Part shown: positions 9,030 through 17,951 of the stretch, piece after piece
How positions within the stretch are numbered: the stretch's first letter is position 1
How the letters are laid out: every line of letters starts with the position of its first letter
NCBI RefSeq assembly: GCF_014205295.1
Contig: NZ_JACHNF010000001.1
Coordinates: 5,084,001 to 5,148,000, forward strand
Origin: Kribbella solani
Lineage (GTDB): Bacteria > Actinomycetota > Actinomycetes > Propionibacteriales > Kribbellaceae
Length of the DNA stretch: 64,000 nt
Direction: 5' to 3'
Translations under genes and position numbers: made by a program
Notes under the pieces: generated by a model
Database searches by the model: none
What the model saw: the letters and a program-made list of their open reading frames with translations, nothing else
Told to the model about the DNA's origin: nothing

Positions 9030-10376
9030 TCAGCCGGCGAACCGTACTTCGGGGAACTTCGGGGAATCGCCGCGGAGCAGCAGGACCGGGCGGCGGCGCA
9101 GGGTCAGGTCGAAGAACGCGGCCAGGTACTCGCGCTGCGCGAGTACGCTCCGGGCCGGTTTCGCGCTGCCGACGAGGGCCCGCAGCACCGAACCGATGAT
9201 CGGGTCGTTGCCGTAGATGTCGTGGAACAGCTGGGAGAAGATGAACTGGTAGTCGGTGAAAGCCTTCTGTTTGGTGTGCAAGAGTGCCAGGTTCAACCGC
9301 CCGCCGCGCTGCGCCGCCCAGAAACTCGCCCAGGACGGGTCGTAGTTGTCCTTGCCCGGGTCGGTCCGCTGGCTCTGGTCCGACCCGAACAGCAGGAACG
9401 GCCGGTTCAGTCCTTTCTCGGCGACCTCGCCAAGTGGCCCCTTGGTCCGGTCGTCCTGGAGCGTTCCGTCCAGGTCCACTCCGGCGGCGACGCGCCGGTC
9501 CGCGAGCATCGTGTTCGCGGTCGTGTACCCACCGAGCGCGTAGCCGAACATGCCGACCTTGCGCAGGTCGAGGCTGTCGCCGAGCCCGTCCGGAAGGTCC
9601 TTGCCGTCGGCGTCCGGGTTCTGGCCGTCGGCGATGTGCTCCAACTGGTTCAGTACGAACCGCGCATCGGCCGTCCGCGTCTCGAGTGCTTTCCGGATCG
9701 CGGCCGGGTCGGGCCCCTCGGGCGCCGGCGCGCCGGGCAGGAAGCGGCCGCGCGGGAACTCGACCGGTGATTCGTGCGAATGGTCGATGGTGACCACGAC
9801 GTACCCACGGCTGGCCAGGTCCTCGACCTGGGCGGTGTTCACGAACCGGCTGTCGCCTTGACCGGGCGAGAACAGTACGACCGGGTGGCGGAGCGGCTGC
9901 ACGGGTACGTCGACGCGCGCGTGCGTCAGCGTGTTCGCGAAGTCGAACGATCCGGTCGGCAGCGCCAGCCCTTCCTCGCCGGTCCACGCCTCGTCCACGT
10001 CCGCCGCGGTCTTCGGCGGCATGTACCGGGCGTACGGCGCGCTCGCCGACATCGACGCCGGGTACCAGACGCTGATCATCAGTTCGCGCTGCCCGCTCGG
10101 CATACTCGGGTCCTGCCGGGACCGGTCGATCAGATGGATCGCGGCCGTCCCGAGCGCCTTCCGCCCGGTCGGCGCCGGTATCCGGAACTTCACCGGATGA
10201 AAGTCGGGGTCGCCCTGGGTACGAAACTCGTCCGGGTCGAGCGGGCGAGCGGACGCGAGACCGGGCGTGACGAGCGTCAACCCCGCCGCCGCACCGGCCG
10301 TGAGCACGTGACGCCTGGTGAGATCGAGGCTGCTGTGACGGCTGAGTCGTTGACGCGGCATGCGACTCATGGTCAT
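9030..10376 (-). CDS. Tat-exported PAF-acetylhydrolase-like protein lacking the nucleophile serine
   Basis: A 448-residue alpha/beta-hydrolase-fold protein similar in layout to platelet-activating factor acetylhydrolases. The N-terminus has a twin-arginine signal (T-R-R-H-V-L-T-A-G-A-A-A). The nucleophile elbow that normally reads F-G-H-S-L-G-G reads F-G-Y-A-L-G-G here: residue 280, expected to be the serine, is alanine (codon GCG at 9539-9537), and the preceding histidine is tyrosine. The following A-G-V-D-L-D-G-T-L segment is normal for the family. It is therefore likely non-hydrolytic or uses another mechanism. The ATG at 10376 was chosen for its GGAGAG element ten bases upstream. Confidence 0.8.
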   Translation of the reverse strand: MTMSRMPRQRLSRHSSLDLTRRHVLTAGAAAGLTLVTPGLASARPLDPDEFRTQGDPDFHPVKFRIPAPTGRKALGTAAIHLIDRSRQDPSMPSGQRELMISVWYPASMSASAPYARYMPPKTAADVDEAWTGEEGLALPTGSFDFANTLTHARVDVPVQPLRHPVVLFSPGQGDSRFVNTAQVEDLASRGYVVVTIDHSHESPVEFPRGRFLPGAPAPEGPDPAAIRKALETRTADARFVLNQLEHIADGQNPDADGKDLPDGLGDSLDLRKVGMFGYALGGYTTANTMLADRRVAAGVDLDGTLQDDRTKGPLGEVAEKGLNRPFLLFGSDQSQRTDPGKDNYDPSWASFWAAQRGGRLNLALLHTKQKAFTDYQFIFSQLFHDIYGNDPIIGSVLRALVGSAKPARSVLAQREYLAAFFDLTLRRRPVLLLRGDSPKFPEVRFAG

Positions 10377-10460
10377 CGCCCCGCTTCTCTCCGTGATGGA
10401 GACCACATCCCAACTTGATGACAGCCACAACCCTCCAACTCGGGGGTCATCTCCGCGACT

Positions 10461-10499
10461 GCAGGGTTGCCCCCTGGAAATCCAAGGGGGCAACCCTGC
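10461..10499. repeat. Near-perfect 39-bp palindrome in a divergent spacer
   Basis: GCAGGGTTGCCCCC (10461-10474) is exactly mirrored by GGGGGCAACCCTGC (10486-10499). The 11-base centre is itself palindromic apart from one extra A (TGGA-AA-TCCA-A). It lies between the divergent PAF-AH-like and methyltransferase genes, 35 bp before the methyltransferase start. There is no following T-run, and no upstream gene needs a terminator here, so an operator or a stem in a 5' leader is more likely. Confidence 0.8.
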
Positions 10500-10533
10500 G
10501 GTTCAGGGGGCCGGCGAATGCGAAGATAACGGG

Positions 10534-11964
10534 ATGCGAAAGCTGGTGGACGGGTTGCGGGCGGCGTTCGTGGGGGCCGGGTACACCGTGGCGGGGGTCG
10601 CGGAGCGGCTTGGGGTGGCGGCGAACGCGGCGCTGGCGCGGAACGAAACCTCGCCGGCGGCGGGGCGTACGGGGAGCGGCGATCGGCTGGACACGATGAT
10701 CCGGTTGTTCCTGCTGCAGCGCAGCGTGCCGGAAGAGCTTGTCCGGAAGGCGTTCCCCGGGATCGAGCTGGTTGCCTTGGGCATCATCGAGGTGAGCGGC
10801 GGCGAGGCCCGCGCGGTGCTGGAGATCCGCCCGTTCGCGGCCGGCGAGCGGGACTGCTGGGTGGTCGCCGACCTCACCCCGGGCCTGGACGGGCGCCGGG
10901 AGGCGATGCGCGGCGACTACGTCCTCGGCATCGCACCGGCCAGTCTGAGCCTGATGCAGCTGACCGTTCCGGTGAAAGCGGACCGTGCCCTGGACATCGG
11001 CACCGGGTGTGGGATTCAGTCACTGCACCTCGCGGACCGGGTCAACCAACTGGTCGCGACCGACGTCAACCCGCGCGCGCTGCAGCTCGCCGGCTGGACC
11101 GCCGCGCTCAACCAGGTCGAGGTCGACATCCGCGACGGCAGTCTGTACGAGCCGGTGCGCGGTGAGCGTTTCGACCTGATCATCAGCAACCCGCCGTACG
11201 TCATCTCACCGCCCGGTGGTGACCTGACGTACCGCGAGACCGGGTTCACCGGTGACGCGGTGGTCGAGCAACTCGTACGAGAAGCGCCGGCGCACCTGAC
11301 TGACGGTGGCTGGTGCCAGCTACTCGCCAACTGGACCTGTGTACGAGGTGCGGCGTGGCAGGACCGCATAGCCACGTGGACCGGTGACCGCTCCGCCTGG
11401 GCCGTCCAGCGCGAACAGCTCGACCCGTCCGAGTACGTGGAACTGTGGCTGCGTGACGCCGGACTGCACGGCTCACCGGCGTACCCGGCCAGGTACGACG
11501 AGTGGATGCGCTACCTGGAGCAGCATGACGTCGAAGCGATCGGCATGGGCTGGATCAGCTTGCACAACGTCGAAGGCACGCTGTACGCGGAGTCCTGGCC
11601 GTACGAGATCGAGCGGCCGATCGGTCCGCACGTACTGCACCGGTTCGAGCGAGTGGAAGGCCTGCCGGCTGACCTGACCGGGATGCACTTCCGGGTCGCC
11701 GAGGACGTCATCCAGGAGACCACTGGGCAGCCAGGCGCCGAGGACCCGGCCACCATCGTGCTGCGGCGTCAGCGGGGCATGCGTAGAGCCGAGCAGGTCG
11801 ACACGGTACTGGCTGGCTTCGTTGGCGCGTGTGACGGCGAGCTCAGCACCGGACAGATCCTTGCCGCACTGGCCGATCTCCTGGACCGACCAGTGGTCGA
11901 CGTCCTGTCGGAGTACCTGCCACAGGTCAAACAGCTCGTAGTAGAAGGCTTCCTGGACTACTGA
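10534..11964 (+). CDS. PrmC/HemK-like N5-glutamine or related SAM methyltransferase
   Basis: A 476-residue class I SAM-dependent methyltransferase. The SAM-binding motif is D-I-G-T-G-C-G (154-160), and the catalytic I-I-S-N-P-P-Y (NPPY at 219-222) is that of N5-glutamine, adenine-N6 and related methyltransferases. The catalytic core is flanked by an N-terminal helical region (1-140) and a long C-terminal part (270-476). This is much larger than release-factor methyltransferase PrmC (about 280 residues), so the substrate may differ. The ATG at 10534 follows the palindrome by 34 bases. The 3' end overlaps the convergent GGDEF gene by 7 bp. Confidence 0.8.
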   Translation: MRKLVDGLRAAFVGAGYTVAGVAERLGVAANAALARNETSPAAGRTGSGDRLDTMIRLFLLQRSVPEELVRKAFPGIELVALGIIEVSGGEARAVLEIRPFAAGERDCWVVADLTPGLDGRREAMRGDYVLGIAPASLSLMQLTVPVKADRALDIGTGCGIQSLHLADRVNQLVATDVNPRALQLAGWTAALNQVEVDIRDGSLYEPVRGERFDLIISNPPYVISPPGGDLTYRETGFTGDAVVEQLVREAPAHLTDGGWCQLLANWTCVRGAAWQDRIATWTGDRSAWAVQREQLDPSEYVELWLRDAGLHGSPAYPARYDEWMRYLEQHDVEAIGMGWISLHNVEGTLYAESWPYEIERPIGPHVLHRFERVEGLPADLTGMHFRVAEDVIQETTGQPGAEDPATIVLRRQRGMRRAEQVDTVLAGFVGACDGELSTGQILAALADLLDRPVVDVLSEYLPQVKQLVVEGFLDY

Positions 11965-13529
11965 GTCGGACGACGACGCCGGCGCTTCTCCGCGTACATG
12001 CGCCGATCCGCCTCCGTCAGCAGATCGCCCACCGACGTACCGTCCGCGCTGCTCGCCTGACCGACGCTGAGCCGCAACATGGTGAACCAGGGCGCCTCGG
12101 CCCGCTCAGCCTCCCGCTCCGCTGCGATCTTGATCCGCTCGACCAGCTCCGGCGCACCGCGCTCATCCGGGTTGTCCAGTACGACTACGAACTCGTCACC
12201 GCCTGCACGGGCCACCACGTCCTCAGCACGGCACTGCTCGGTCAGTAGCTGTCCGACCCGCCGCAGCACCTCGTCACCACACGCATGGCCGTAGCTGTCG
12301 TTGATGACCTTCAGGTTGTCCACGTCGATCGCCACTACCGCCACTGAGCGACCAGAGTCGTGTGCTACCGACATCCGTTCGTCCAGAGCGCGCCGGTTGC
12401 CCACACCGGTCAGCGGATCCTCCCGGGCCGCCTTCCACTCGGCATCGTGCCGGATCGACAGCTCATGGTTGGCAAGTGCACTGCGTACGGCGTACAAACC
12501 GCGCAACCGCTCAGCCCACCAGCCACGGCTGATCGCACGCGCGTACTGCAGGCCGATGGTCGCGCCGGTGTCGCCGGACTCCGCCACGATCTGTACGGCC
12601 GTGTGCCGAATCAGCGCCTCCACAGGCGGATCGGACGTCGGCGGCAGGTCACTCGCCGCCCGGTCCGCCGCGGCCAGCGCCTCGTCGATCCGCCCGAGCG
12701 ACAAGTACGCCCGCGCCAGGTACGTACCCGCGATCGCCGCCAGCTCGAAATCGCCAAGCTTCGCCAACTGGTCCCGGCAGTCCTTCAGGATCACCGCGGC
12801 ATCGGCCGCGTCGGCCGCGTCGTTGCTCGCCGCCAGCCACATCCGCCCGGCCATCGGCCAGTACCCGAGCAGGTCGGCGGCGAGAATCGCATCCACCGCC
12901 TCAGCGGCCCACCGGTGCGCGGCCTGCCGGCGTTGCCTGATCTCCTCGTCGTACGACTGGTCGCCGAGCCGCTCCAGCTCATGCGCCCAGCGCAGGTTCG
13001 ACTCGGCGAGGTTCAGCCGGTTGATCGCCGGCGCCTCACGCAGTCCGAGCGGATCGTGGTCCCCGTCCGCCGCCAGCTCGAAGTGCGGGATGCACAGCTC
13101 GTACAGCCGCAGCAGGTCGTACGCGTAGCCGAGGCCGGTGTGCGCCCAGCCGGCCAGGCCGAGATCCCTGGTCCGGGACAGGGCGTTCTCGGCGGCGACC
13201 AGGTCCGCGACCGAGTCACCGCCCTCGCCGGTCCGGATCAGCGTGACGATCCGGAGCGCGATCGCGTTCGCCTCCCAGCCCGGCTCGTCGATCGCCCGGG
13301 CGACCCGGATGCAGCCGTCGACGGCGTCCAGCGCCTCGGCCGCGTCAGTGCCGTGGTGCGCCGCGACGGCCCGCACGTACTCGGCGGCCGCCCGCTCATG
13401 ACTGGGCTCCGGGCCGAGCTCGGCGAGCAGCGCGTTGATGTCCTGCCCGGCCTCGGCCGGACTGCCCGACTGGGCCCGCGTCATCGCCGCCGCGATCCGG
13501 GTCGTCACCCCCGACGTCTCTCGCACCAC
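11958..13529 (-). CDS. Diguanylate cyclase with helical repeat sensor region (copy 1)
   Basis: A 523-residue protein. Residues 1-345 look like a TPR-type alpha-helical array (repeated A-x-A-Y-x-x-R-A and L-x-x-A pairs) and the C-terminal 160 residues form a GGDEF domain. The active-site motif G-G-D-E-F is intact at 443-447, with an inhibitory-site R-A-E-D exactly five residues before it, so c-di-GMP synthesis with product feedback is predicted. No membrane segment is visible. The start is GTG at 13529 just after a GGAGGGGAGG tract. It lies 16 bp downstream of a paralogue of identical length, so the two form an operon. Confidence 0.9.
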   Translation of the reverse strand: MVRETSGVTTRIAAAMTRAQSGSPAEAGQDINALLAELGPEPSHERAAAEYVRAVAAHHGTDAAEALDAVDGCIRVARAIDEPGWEANAIALRIVTLIRTGEGGDSVADLVAAENALSRTRDLGLAGWAHTGLGYAYDLLRLYELCIPHFELAADGDHDPLGLREAPAINRLNLAESNLRWAHELERLGDQSYDEEIRQRRQAAHRWAAEAVDAILAADLLGYWPMAGRMWLAASNDAADAADAAVILKDCRDQLAKLGDFELAAIAGTYLARAYLSLGRIDEALAAADRAASDLPPTSDPPVEALIRHTAVQIVAESGDTGATIGLQYARAISRGWWAERLRGLYAVRSALANHELSIRHDAEWKAAREDPLTGVGNRRALDERMSVAHDSGRSVAVVAIDVDNLKVINDSYGHACGDEVLRRVGQLLTEQCRAEDVVARAGGDEFVVVLDNPDERGAPELVERIKIAAEREAERAEAPWFTMLRLSVGQASSADGTSVGDLLTEADRRMYAEKRRRRRPTQ

Positions 13530-13545
13530 ACCTCCCCTCCCAGTT

Positions 13546-15117
13546 TCACACTTTCCGCCGCTTGTCCGCGTACAGGCGCTGGTCCGCCACCGCGACCAGC
13601 TGATCCACCGCGATGCCCTCGGCGGTCGCCGCGAAACCGAGGCTCAGCCCGAGCCGGCGCAGCCACGGTTTGTCGGTCGCCGCCGCGATCGCCTCGACCG
13701 CCACCCGGATCCGCTCAGCCAGCTGGGCACCGCCCTTGGCGTCGGGCTGATCGAGCACCACGAAGAACTCGTCGCCACCTGATCGAATCACGGCATCGGT
13801 GGCTCGTGCCTGTTCTACCAGCAGATTTGCCACAACCTGCAGCAACTCGTCGCCGCACGCGTGACCGAAACCGTCGTTCACGATCTTCAGGTTGTCCACG
13901 TCGATCGCCAGCAGCGTGACCGCGCGGCCCGAGTCACGGGCGGCCGTCAGCCGCTCGGTCAGGGCGCGCCGGTTCCCCACTCCGGTCAGCGGATCCTGCC
14001 GCGCCGCGTGCCATTCGGCGTCGTGCCGGGCCGGCAGGTCGTGTGCGGCAAGCGCATGCCGGACCGCGTTGAGCGCTCGCTGCCGCTCCTTCCACCAGCC
14101 CCGCGCGACCGACTGCGCGTACGCCAATCCGGCCAGCGCGCCGGGACCACCATCGACCGCCTCGAGCTCCGACCTGGTTTGCAGGACGAGCACCTGAGTC
14201 GCTGGGTCGGCCAACGGAATCAGGTCAGCAGCGGCCCGGTCCGCCGCGGCCTTCGCCTGCTCGGACCGGCCCGCTGCCTGCAAGGCCCGGGCCAGGTACG
14301 CGCCGGCGATCGCGAGCCGCTCGGTCTCACCCAGCTTGCTGATCTCGTCCCGGATCTCGGTCAGGTCGGCAACCGCTTTCGCCGGGTCCTCGCCGGTGGC
14401 GGCGGCGGCCAGCCAGAGCCGGGCGCTGAGCCGCCAGAACTCCTGACTCTCGTCGTCCACGACCACCCGCTCGGCCTCCCGCGCCCAGTACGCGGCCGAG
14501 GCCAGCCGGTCCGCGATCTCCCTTGTATACAAGGGATCGCCGAGCCGCTCCAGCTCGTGCGCCCAGCGCAGGTACGTCTCGGCGAGGTTCAGCCGGTCGA
14601 TCGCCTCGGCCTCGGCGAGCTCGAACACGTCGTCGTCCAGCTGGGTGGCCAGCTCGTAGTGCGGAATGCACAGCTCGAACAAGCGCAGCACGTCGTACGC
14701 GTACCCGAGGCCGGTGTGTGCCCAGGCGGTCAGGCCGGCGTCCTTCGTCCGGTTCAGCGCGGCTTCGGCGGCGACCAGGTCGTTGACCGTGTCGCCACCC
14801 CGGCCGCTGCGCGCGAGGTTGATGATCCGGATCGGCAGCGCGTTCGCTTCCCAGCCCGGTTCGTCGATCGCGCGGGCGATCTCGATACACGCGTCCACGG
14901 CCCGGAGCGCTTCGTCGGCGTCACTGGCGTGGTGCGCCGTCACTCCCCGGACGTACTCGGCCGCCGCCAGCGGATAGCTGGGGACGCCACCGAGCTCGGC
15001 CCGAATCGCCTCGATCTCCGCCGCCGCGCCGGCCTGCCCGCCCGACTGCGCGGCGGTCATCGCCCCGGCGATCCGAGCGGTCAGCGCCCCGTCCGCCGCC
15101 ATCGCGCCATTCCCCAT
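13546..15117 (-). CDS. Diguanylate cyclase with helical repeat sensor region (copy 2)
   Basis: A second 523-residue protein with the same plan as the adjacent gene: an N-terminal TPR-like helical region and a C-terminal GGDEF domain with intact G-G-D-E-F (447-451) and I-site R-A-T-D five residues upstream. The two align along their whole length (for example A-E-Y-V-R-x-V-x-A-H-H near residue 55 in both), showing tandem duplication and divergence. This is the first gene of the pair. The ATG at 15117 is used; an ATG at 15102 preceded by GGGGA is an alternative start. It diverges from the LLM oxidoreductase. Confidence 0.9.
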   Translation of the reverse strand: MGNGAMAADGALTARIAGAMTAAQSGGQAGAAAEIEAIRAELGGVPSYPLAAAEYVRGVTAHHASDADEALRAVDACIEIARAIDEPGWEANALPIRIINLARSGRGGDTVNDLVAAEAALNRTKDAGLTAWAHTGLGYAYDVLRLFELCIPHYELATQLDDDVFELAEAEAIDRLNLAETYLRWAHELERLGDPLYTREIADRLASAAYWAREAERVVVDDESQEFWRLSARLWLAAAATGEDPAKAVADLTEIRDEISKLGETERLAIAGAYLARALQAAGRSEQAKAAADRAAADLIPLADPATQVLVLQTRSELEAVDGGPGALAGLAYAQSVARGWWKERQRALNAVRHALAAHDLPARHDAEWHAARQDPLTGVGNRRALTERLTAARDSGRAVTLLAIDVDNLKIVNDGFGHACGDELLQVVANLLVEQARATDAVIRSGGDEFFVVLDQPDAKGGAQLAERIRVAVEAIAAATDKPWLRRLGLSLGFAATAEGIAVDQLVAVADQRLYADKRRKV

Positions 15118-15295
15118 ACCCGCAGACGGCCCTTCCCTGATCCGTCACCCGCACCTCGGGCCGGACCGACCATTGTGGCCACCCATCCCGGTCCTGTCAC
15201 GACCCGATACCGCCACCGACCACCTGGTGCCACAATCAGTACACACCGAGTTGCGATTTGCCTTGACCCCAAGGGCAAGGTTTTACGGTGCCGCG

Positions 15296-16105
15296 GTGAA
15301 GTTCTCCGTCAGTTACAGCACGCCCGCGTACGGGACCGATCCTGATCGGCTGATTCGATTCGCACGGCACGCCGAGGCCTGCGGCTTCGAGGGTTTGTAC
15401 GTGCCCGAGCACCTCGCGCTGTACAAAGGCGCCTCCTTCGGCGGGTACGAGCTGCCGGCCGACCTGCCGTACGGCGATCCGCTCGAACTGCTGACCTTCG
15501 TCGCCGGCGCCACCGAACGGCTGTTGCTCGGGACCGCCGTGTTGCTGCTGCCCTACCACCACCCGGTGCAGCTCGCGAAGCGGCTGGCGACGGTCGACGT
15601 GCTGTCCCAAGGCCGGATGCGACTGCTCACGGTCGGGGTGGGGAGCCTGCCGGGTGAGGCACGCGCGATGGGCATCGACTTCGCCTCCCGCGGGCGACGG
15701 GCGGACGAAGCGATCGACGTACTGCGGCTGCTGTGGTCGGGCGCCGACGTCAGCTACGCGGGCGAGTTCTTCGAGTTCGAGAACGTGAGCAGCTTTCCGC
15801 ATCCGTCGGCACCGCTTCCGATCCACGTCGGCGGATCGAGCCGGGCGGCCGCCCGCCGGGCCGGCGCCCGGGGCGACGGGTACTTCCCCGGCGGCGCGCT
15901 GACCCCCGCCGAGCGCGCGGCGCAGTGGGATCTGGTCCGGACGACCTCCGGCCGGGACGATCTCGAGTACACCCGCTGGGCGTCTGTCGACCTGACCGCG
16001 GAAGCCGTCGCGGCGTACGCGGCGGAAGGCGTCACCCGCCTGGTCGTCACCTCGGCCGACCTCGCGGACCTGACCAGCTTCGCCGAACGACTGATCCAGG
16101 CCTAA
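15296..16105 (+). CDS. LLM-class (F420-dependent type) oxidoreductase
   Basis: A 269-residue luciferase-like monooxygenase-fold protein. Family features are V-K-F-S-V-S-Y-S-T at strand 1, the E-A-C-G-F-E-G-L-Y-V-P-E-H segment, the helix V-L-S-Q-G-R-M-R-L-L-T-V-G-V-G, and P-I-H-V-G-G-S-S-R-A-A-A-R-R-A-G near residue 180. In actinobacteria most such proteins use coenzyme F420, but FMN cannot be excluded. GTG at 15296 was chosen because the barrel starts there; the longer frame adds 41 unconserved residues. The substrate is unknown. It overlaps the convergent NUDIX gene by 4 bp. Confidence 0.85.
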   Translation: MKFSVSYSTPAYGTDPDRLIRFARHAEACGFEGLYVPEHLALYKGASFGGYELPADLPYGDPLELLTFVAGATERLLLGTAVLLLPYHHPVQLAKRLATVDVLSQGRMRLLTVGVGSLPGEARAMGIDFASRGRRADEAIDVLRLLWSGADVSYAGEFFEFENVSSFPHPSAPLPIHVGGSSRAAARRAGARGDGYFPGGALTPAERAAQWDLVRTTSGRDDLEYTRWASVDLTAEAVAAYAAEGVTRLVVTSADLADLTSFAERLIQA

Positions 16106-16599
16106 GCCACCCGCTTGCCGTCCTCGCAGAGGACGACCGCGGCTTCGCGGACCGCGTCCAGGGCCGCGGTCAGGCGGAGGGCCAGCATCGGCTTGCCGAG
16201 CGTACGGGCCTGTTCGATCGTGTACAGCCCGGCGGACAGGATTTCGCCGTCCGGGAAGACGAACGCGGCGACCTCGGCCTCGTCCAGTACGCCGCCGTCG
16301 AACACGAACACCATCGCGTCGGGGCGCCGGTCGTTCGCGTGCACGTGGTCGACGACCAGCAGGCGGCCGACCACGCGATCCGTACCGAGCTCCTCGGCCA
16401 ACTCACGCGTCGCCCCCGCCCACGGCGACTCATCGGCCTCGACGACACCGCCGGGGATCTCCCAGTTCGACTTGTAGGACGGCTCGACCAGCAGTACCCG
16501 GCCGTCCGCCGACCGGAACAGCACCCCGGCAGCCACCCGCTTCCGCGGCAGCCCCGCTATGTACTCCGGGTACTCCGGAATCGTTTCGCCCACGCCCAT
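16102..16599 (-). CDS. NUDIX hydrolase
   Basis: A 165-residue protein with a complete Nudix box at 51-73: G-V-V-E-A-D-E, then R-E-L-A-E-E-L-G-T (pattern G-x5-E-x7-R-E-U-x-E-E-x-G-U), which binds the divalent metal for nucleoside-diphosphate-X hydrolysis. The start at 16599 has GGAGG five bases upstream. It lies 47 bp downstream of the P450 gene on the same strand and may be cotranscribed with it. Substrate unknown. Confidence 0.93.
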   Translation of the reverse strand: MGVGETIPEYPEYIAGLPRKRVAAGVLFRSADGRVLLVEPSYKSNWEIPGGVVEADESPWAGATRELAEELGTDRVVGRLLVVDHVHANDRRPDAMVFVFDGGVLDEAEVAAFVFPDGEILSAGLYTIEQARTLGKPMLALRLTAALDAVREAAVVLCEDGKRVA

Positions 16600-16646
16600 C
16601 AGGTCCTCCCCACCAGTGCACCACGCCCCGCCAACCCCCCGGCGTA

Positions 16647-17951
16647 CTATCCGGCAGCTTGCTCCGGCGTGGTGGCGTGCAAACGAACGGGGAGGGTTTC
16701 GACGCCGTACACGAGGGAGAAGTCGCGGAAGCGAAGCTGGGTCTCCGGGACGGCGAGGGCCAGGTCCGGGAAGCGGTTGGCGAGCGCGGTGAACGCCGCC
16801 CGCAGCTCCATCCGGGCCAGCTCGGCGCCGACGCAGCGGTGCATGCCGTGACCGAAGGCGAGATGCGCGGCCGAGGCGTTCCGGCGCGGGTAGAAGTCCT
16901 CCGCGTCCGGGCCGAAGACGGCCTTGTCACGGTCCGCGCCGGACAGCGAGATGGCGACCAGATCGCCCTTCTTCAGCTGGTGACCGAACAGCTCCTGGTC
17001 GTGCTTGGCGAACCGCGGGAACGCGACCTGGACGACGGTCAGGTACCGCAGCAGCTCCTCGACGATCCCGTCGACGGCGCCCGGCTCGGACCGGATTCGC
17101 TCGAAGTTCGCCGGGTCCCGCATCAGCACCAGCGTGCCGAGCGCGAGCATGCTCGCGGACGTCTCGTACCCGCCCAGGAACACGCCGTCGGCGAGCCCAC
17201 CGAGCTCGACGTCGTCGATCGCGTCGCCCTGCTCGCGGATGATCGACCCGATCAGCCCGTCGCCCGGGTTCGCCCGCTGCTTGCGGACGATCTCGAACAG
17301 GAACTCCCGCGACTCACTGGCCGACCCGAACACGCCGATCCCGCCGCCGGACAGGTCGAACCGGGCCGGGCCGAGGGCACGGAACCGGTCCCGGTCCTGC
17401 TCCTCGACGCCGAGCAGGTCGGCGATCAGCAGGAACGGCACGTTGAAGGCGAAGTCCGAGACGATGTCGACGACCGGGCCCTTGGCCTCCATCAGGTCCA
17501 GCTGGTCGTTCACGATCTTCTCGATCGCGGGCTCCAGCCGGGCCAGCCGGCGCTTGGTGAACTCCGGCGTGAGCAGCTTCCGCAGCCGGGTGTGGTCCGG
17601 CGGGTCGGTGAAGCCGAGGCCGCCGATCCCCTCCGACGGCTTGTTCGGGTCCGAGCCGACCAGCGGCCGGATGTCGTTGCTGAAGTTGGTGGAGTCGCTG
17701 AGCACGACCTTCGCCTCGGCGTGCCCGCTGACCATCCACACGTTCATCCCGAACAGGTGCGCCAGTTTGTGAACCGGCTCGGTCTCCCGCACCCGCGCGA
17801 GCTCGGGCACCGGATCCAGGCCCTGCCGGCGCAGCGGCATCGAAACCTGACTCGGGAACATCCGCATCTTCGACAGGTCGAGACCACCCTTGCGAGTGGT
17901 CCTGTTCAGGATGCGGTTGCCGACCCAACGCTTCAGGTATGTCGCAACCAT
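16647..17951 (-). CDS. Cytochrome P450
   Basis: A 434-residue soluble bacterial P450. The heme-binding loop F-G-H-G-M-H-R-C-V-G places the thiolate ligand at C373; the I-helix oxygen-activation segment reads L-G-G-Y-E-T-S, and E-L-L-R supplies the ExxR pair. There is no membrane anchor, so it would need ferredoxin partners, none of which is encoded nearby. Substrate cannot be inferred. An inverted repeat 90 bp upstream could be an operator. Confidence 0.95.
   Translation of the reverse strand: MVATYLKRWVGNRILNRTTRKGGLDLSKMRMFPSQVSMPLRRQGLDPVPELARVRETEPVHKLAHLFGMNVWMVSGHAEAKVVLSDSTNFSNDIRPLVGSDPNKPSEGIGGLGFTDPPDHTRLRKLLTPEFTKRRLARLEPAIEKIVNDQLDLMEAKGPVVDIVSDFAFNVPFLLIADLLGVEEQDRDRFRALGPARFDLSGGGIGVFGSASESREFLFEIVRKQRANPGDGLIGSIIREQGDAIDDVELGGLADGVFLGGYETSASMLALGTLVLMRDPANFERIRSEPGAVDGIVEELLRYLTVVQVAFPRFAKHDQELFGHQLKKGDLVAISLSGADRDKAVFGPDAEDFYPRRNASAAHLAFGHGMHRCVGAELARMELRAAFTALANRFPDLALAVPETQLRFRDFSLVYGVETLPVRLHATTPEQAAG

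Noticed and set aside
5529..9770. A 1413-codon open frame on the plus strand opposite the Fur and topA genes
   Set aside because: It is the antisense shadow of topA and its neighbours; the product is low-complexity Arg/Leu/Val with no family features, while the minus-strand frames encode clear proteins.
8965..10428. A 487-codon minus-strand frame overlapping the PAF-AH-like gene
   Set aside because: Arg/Gly/Pro-rich shadow in a different frame of the same strand; the in-frame product of 9030-10376 has a Tat signal and a hydrolase fold.
10461..10499. Intrinsic terminator
   Set aside because: Neither flanking gene is transcribed toward it and there is no T-tract.
12360..15345. Long plus-strand frames opposite the two GGDEF genes
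   Set aside because: They mirror each other only because the underlying genes are paralogues; no conserved motifs.
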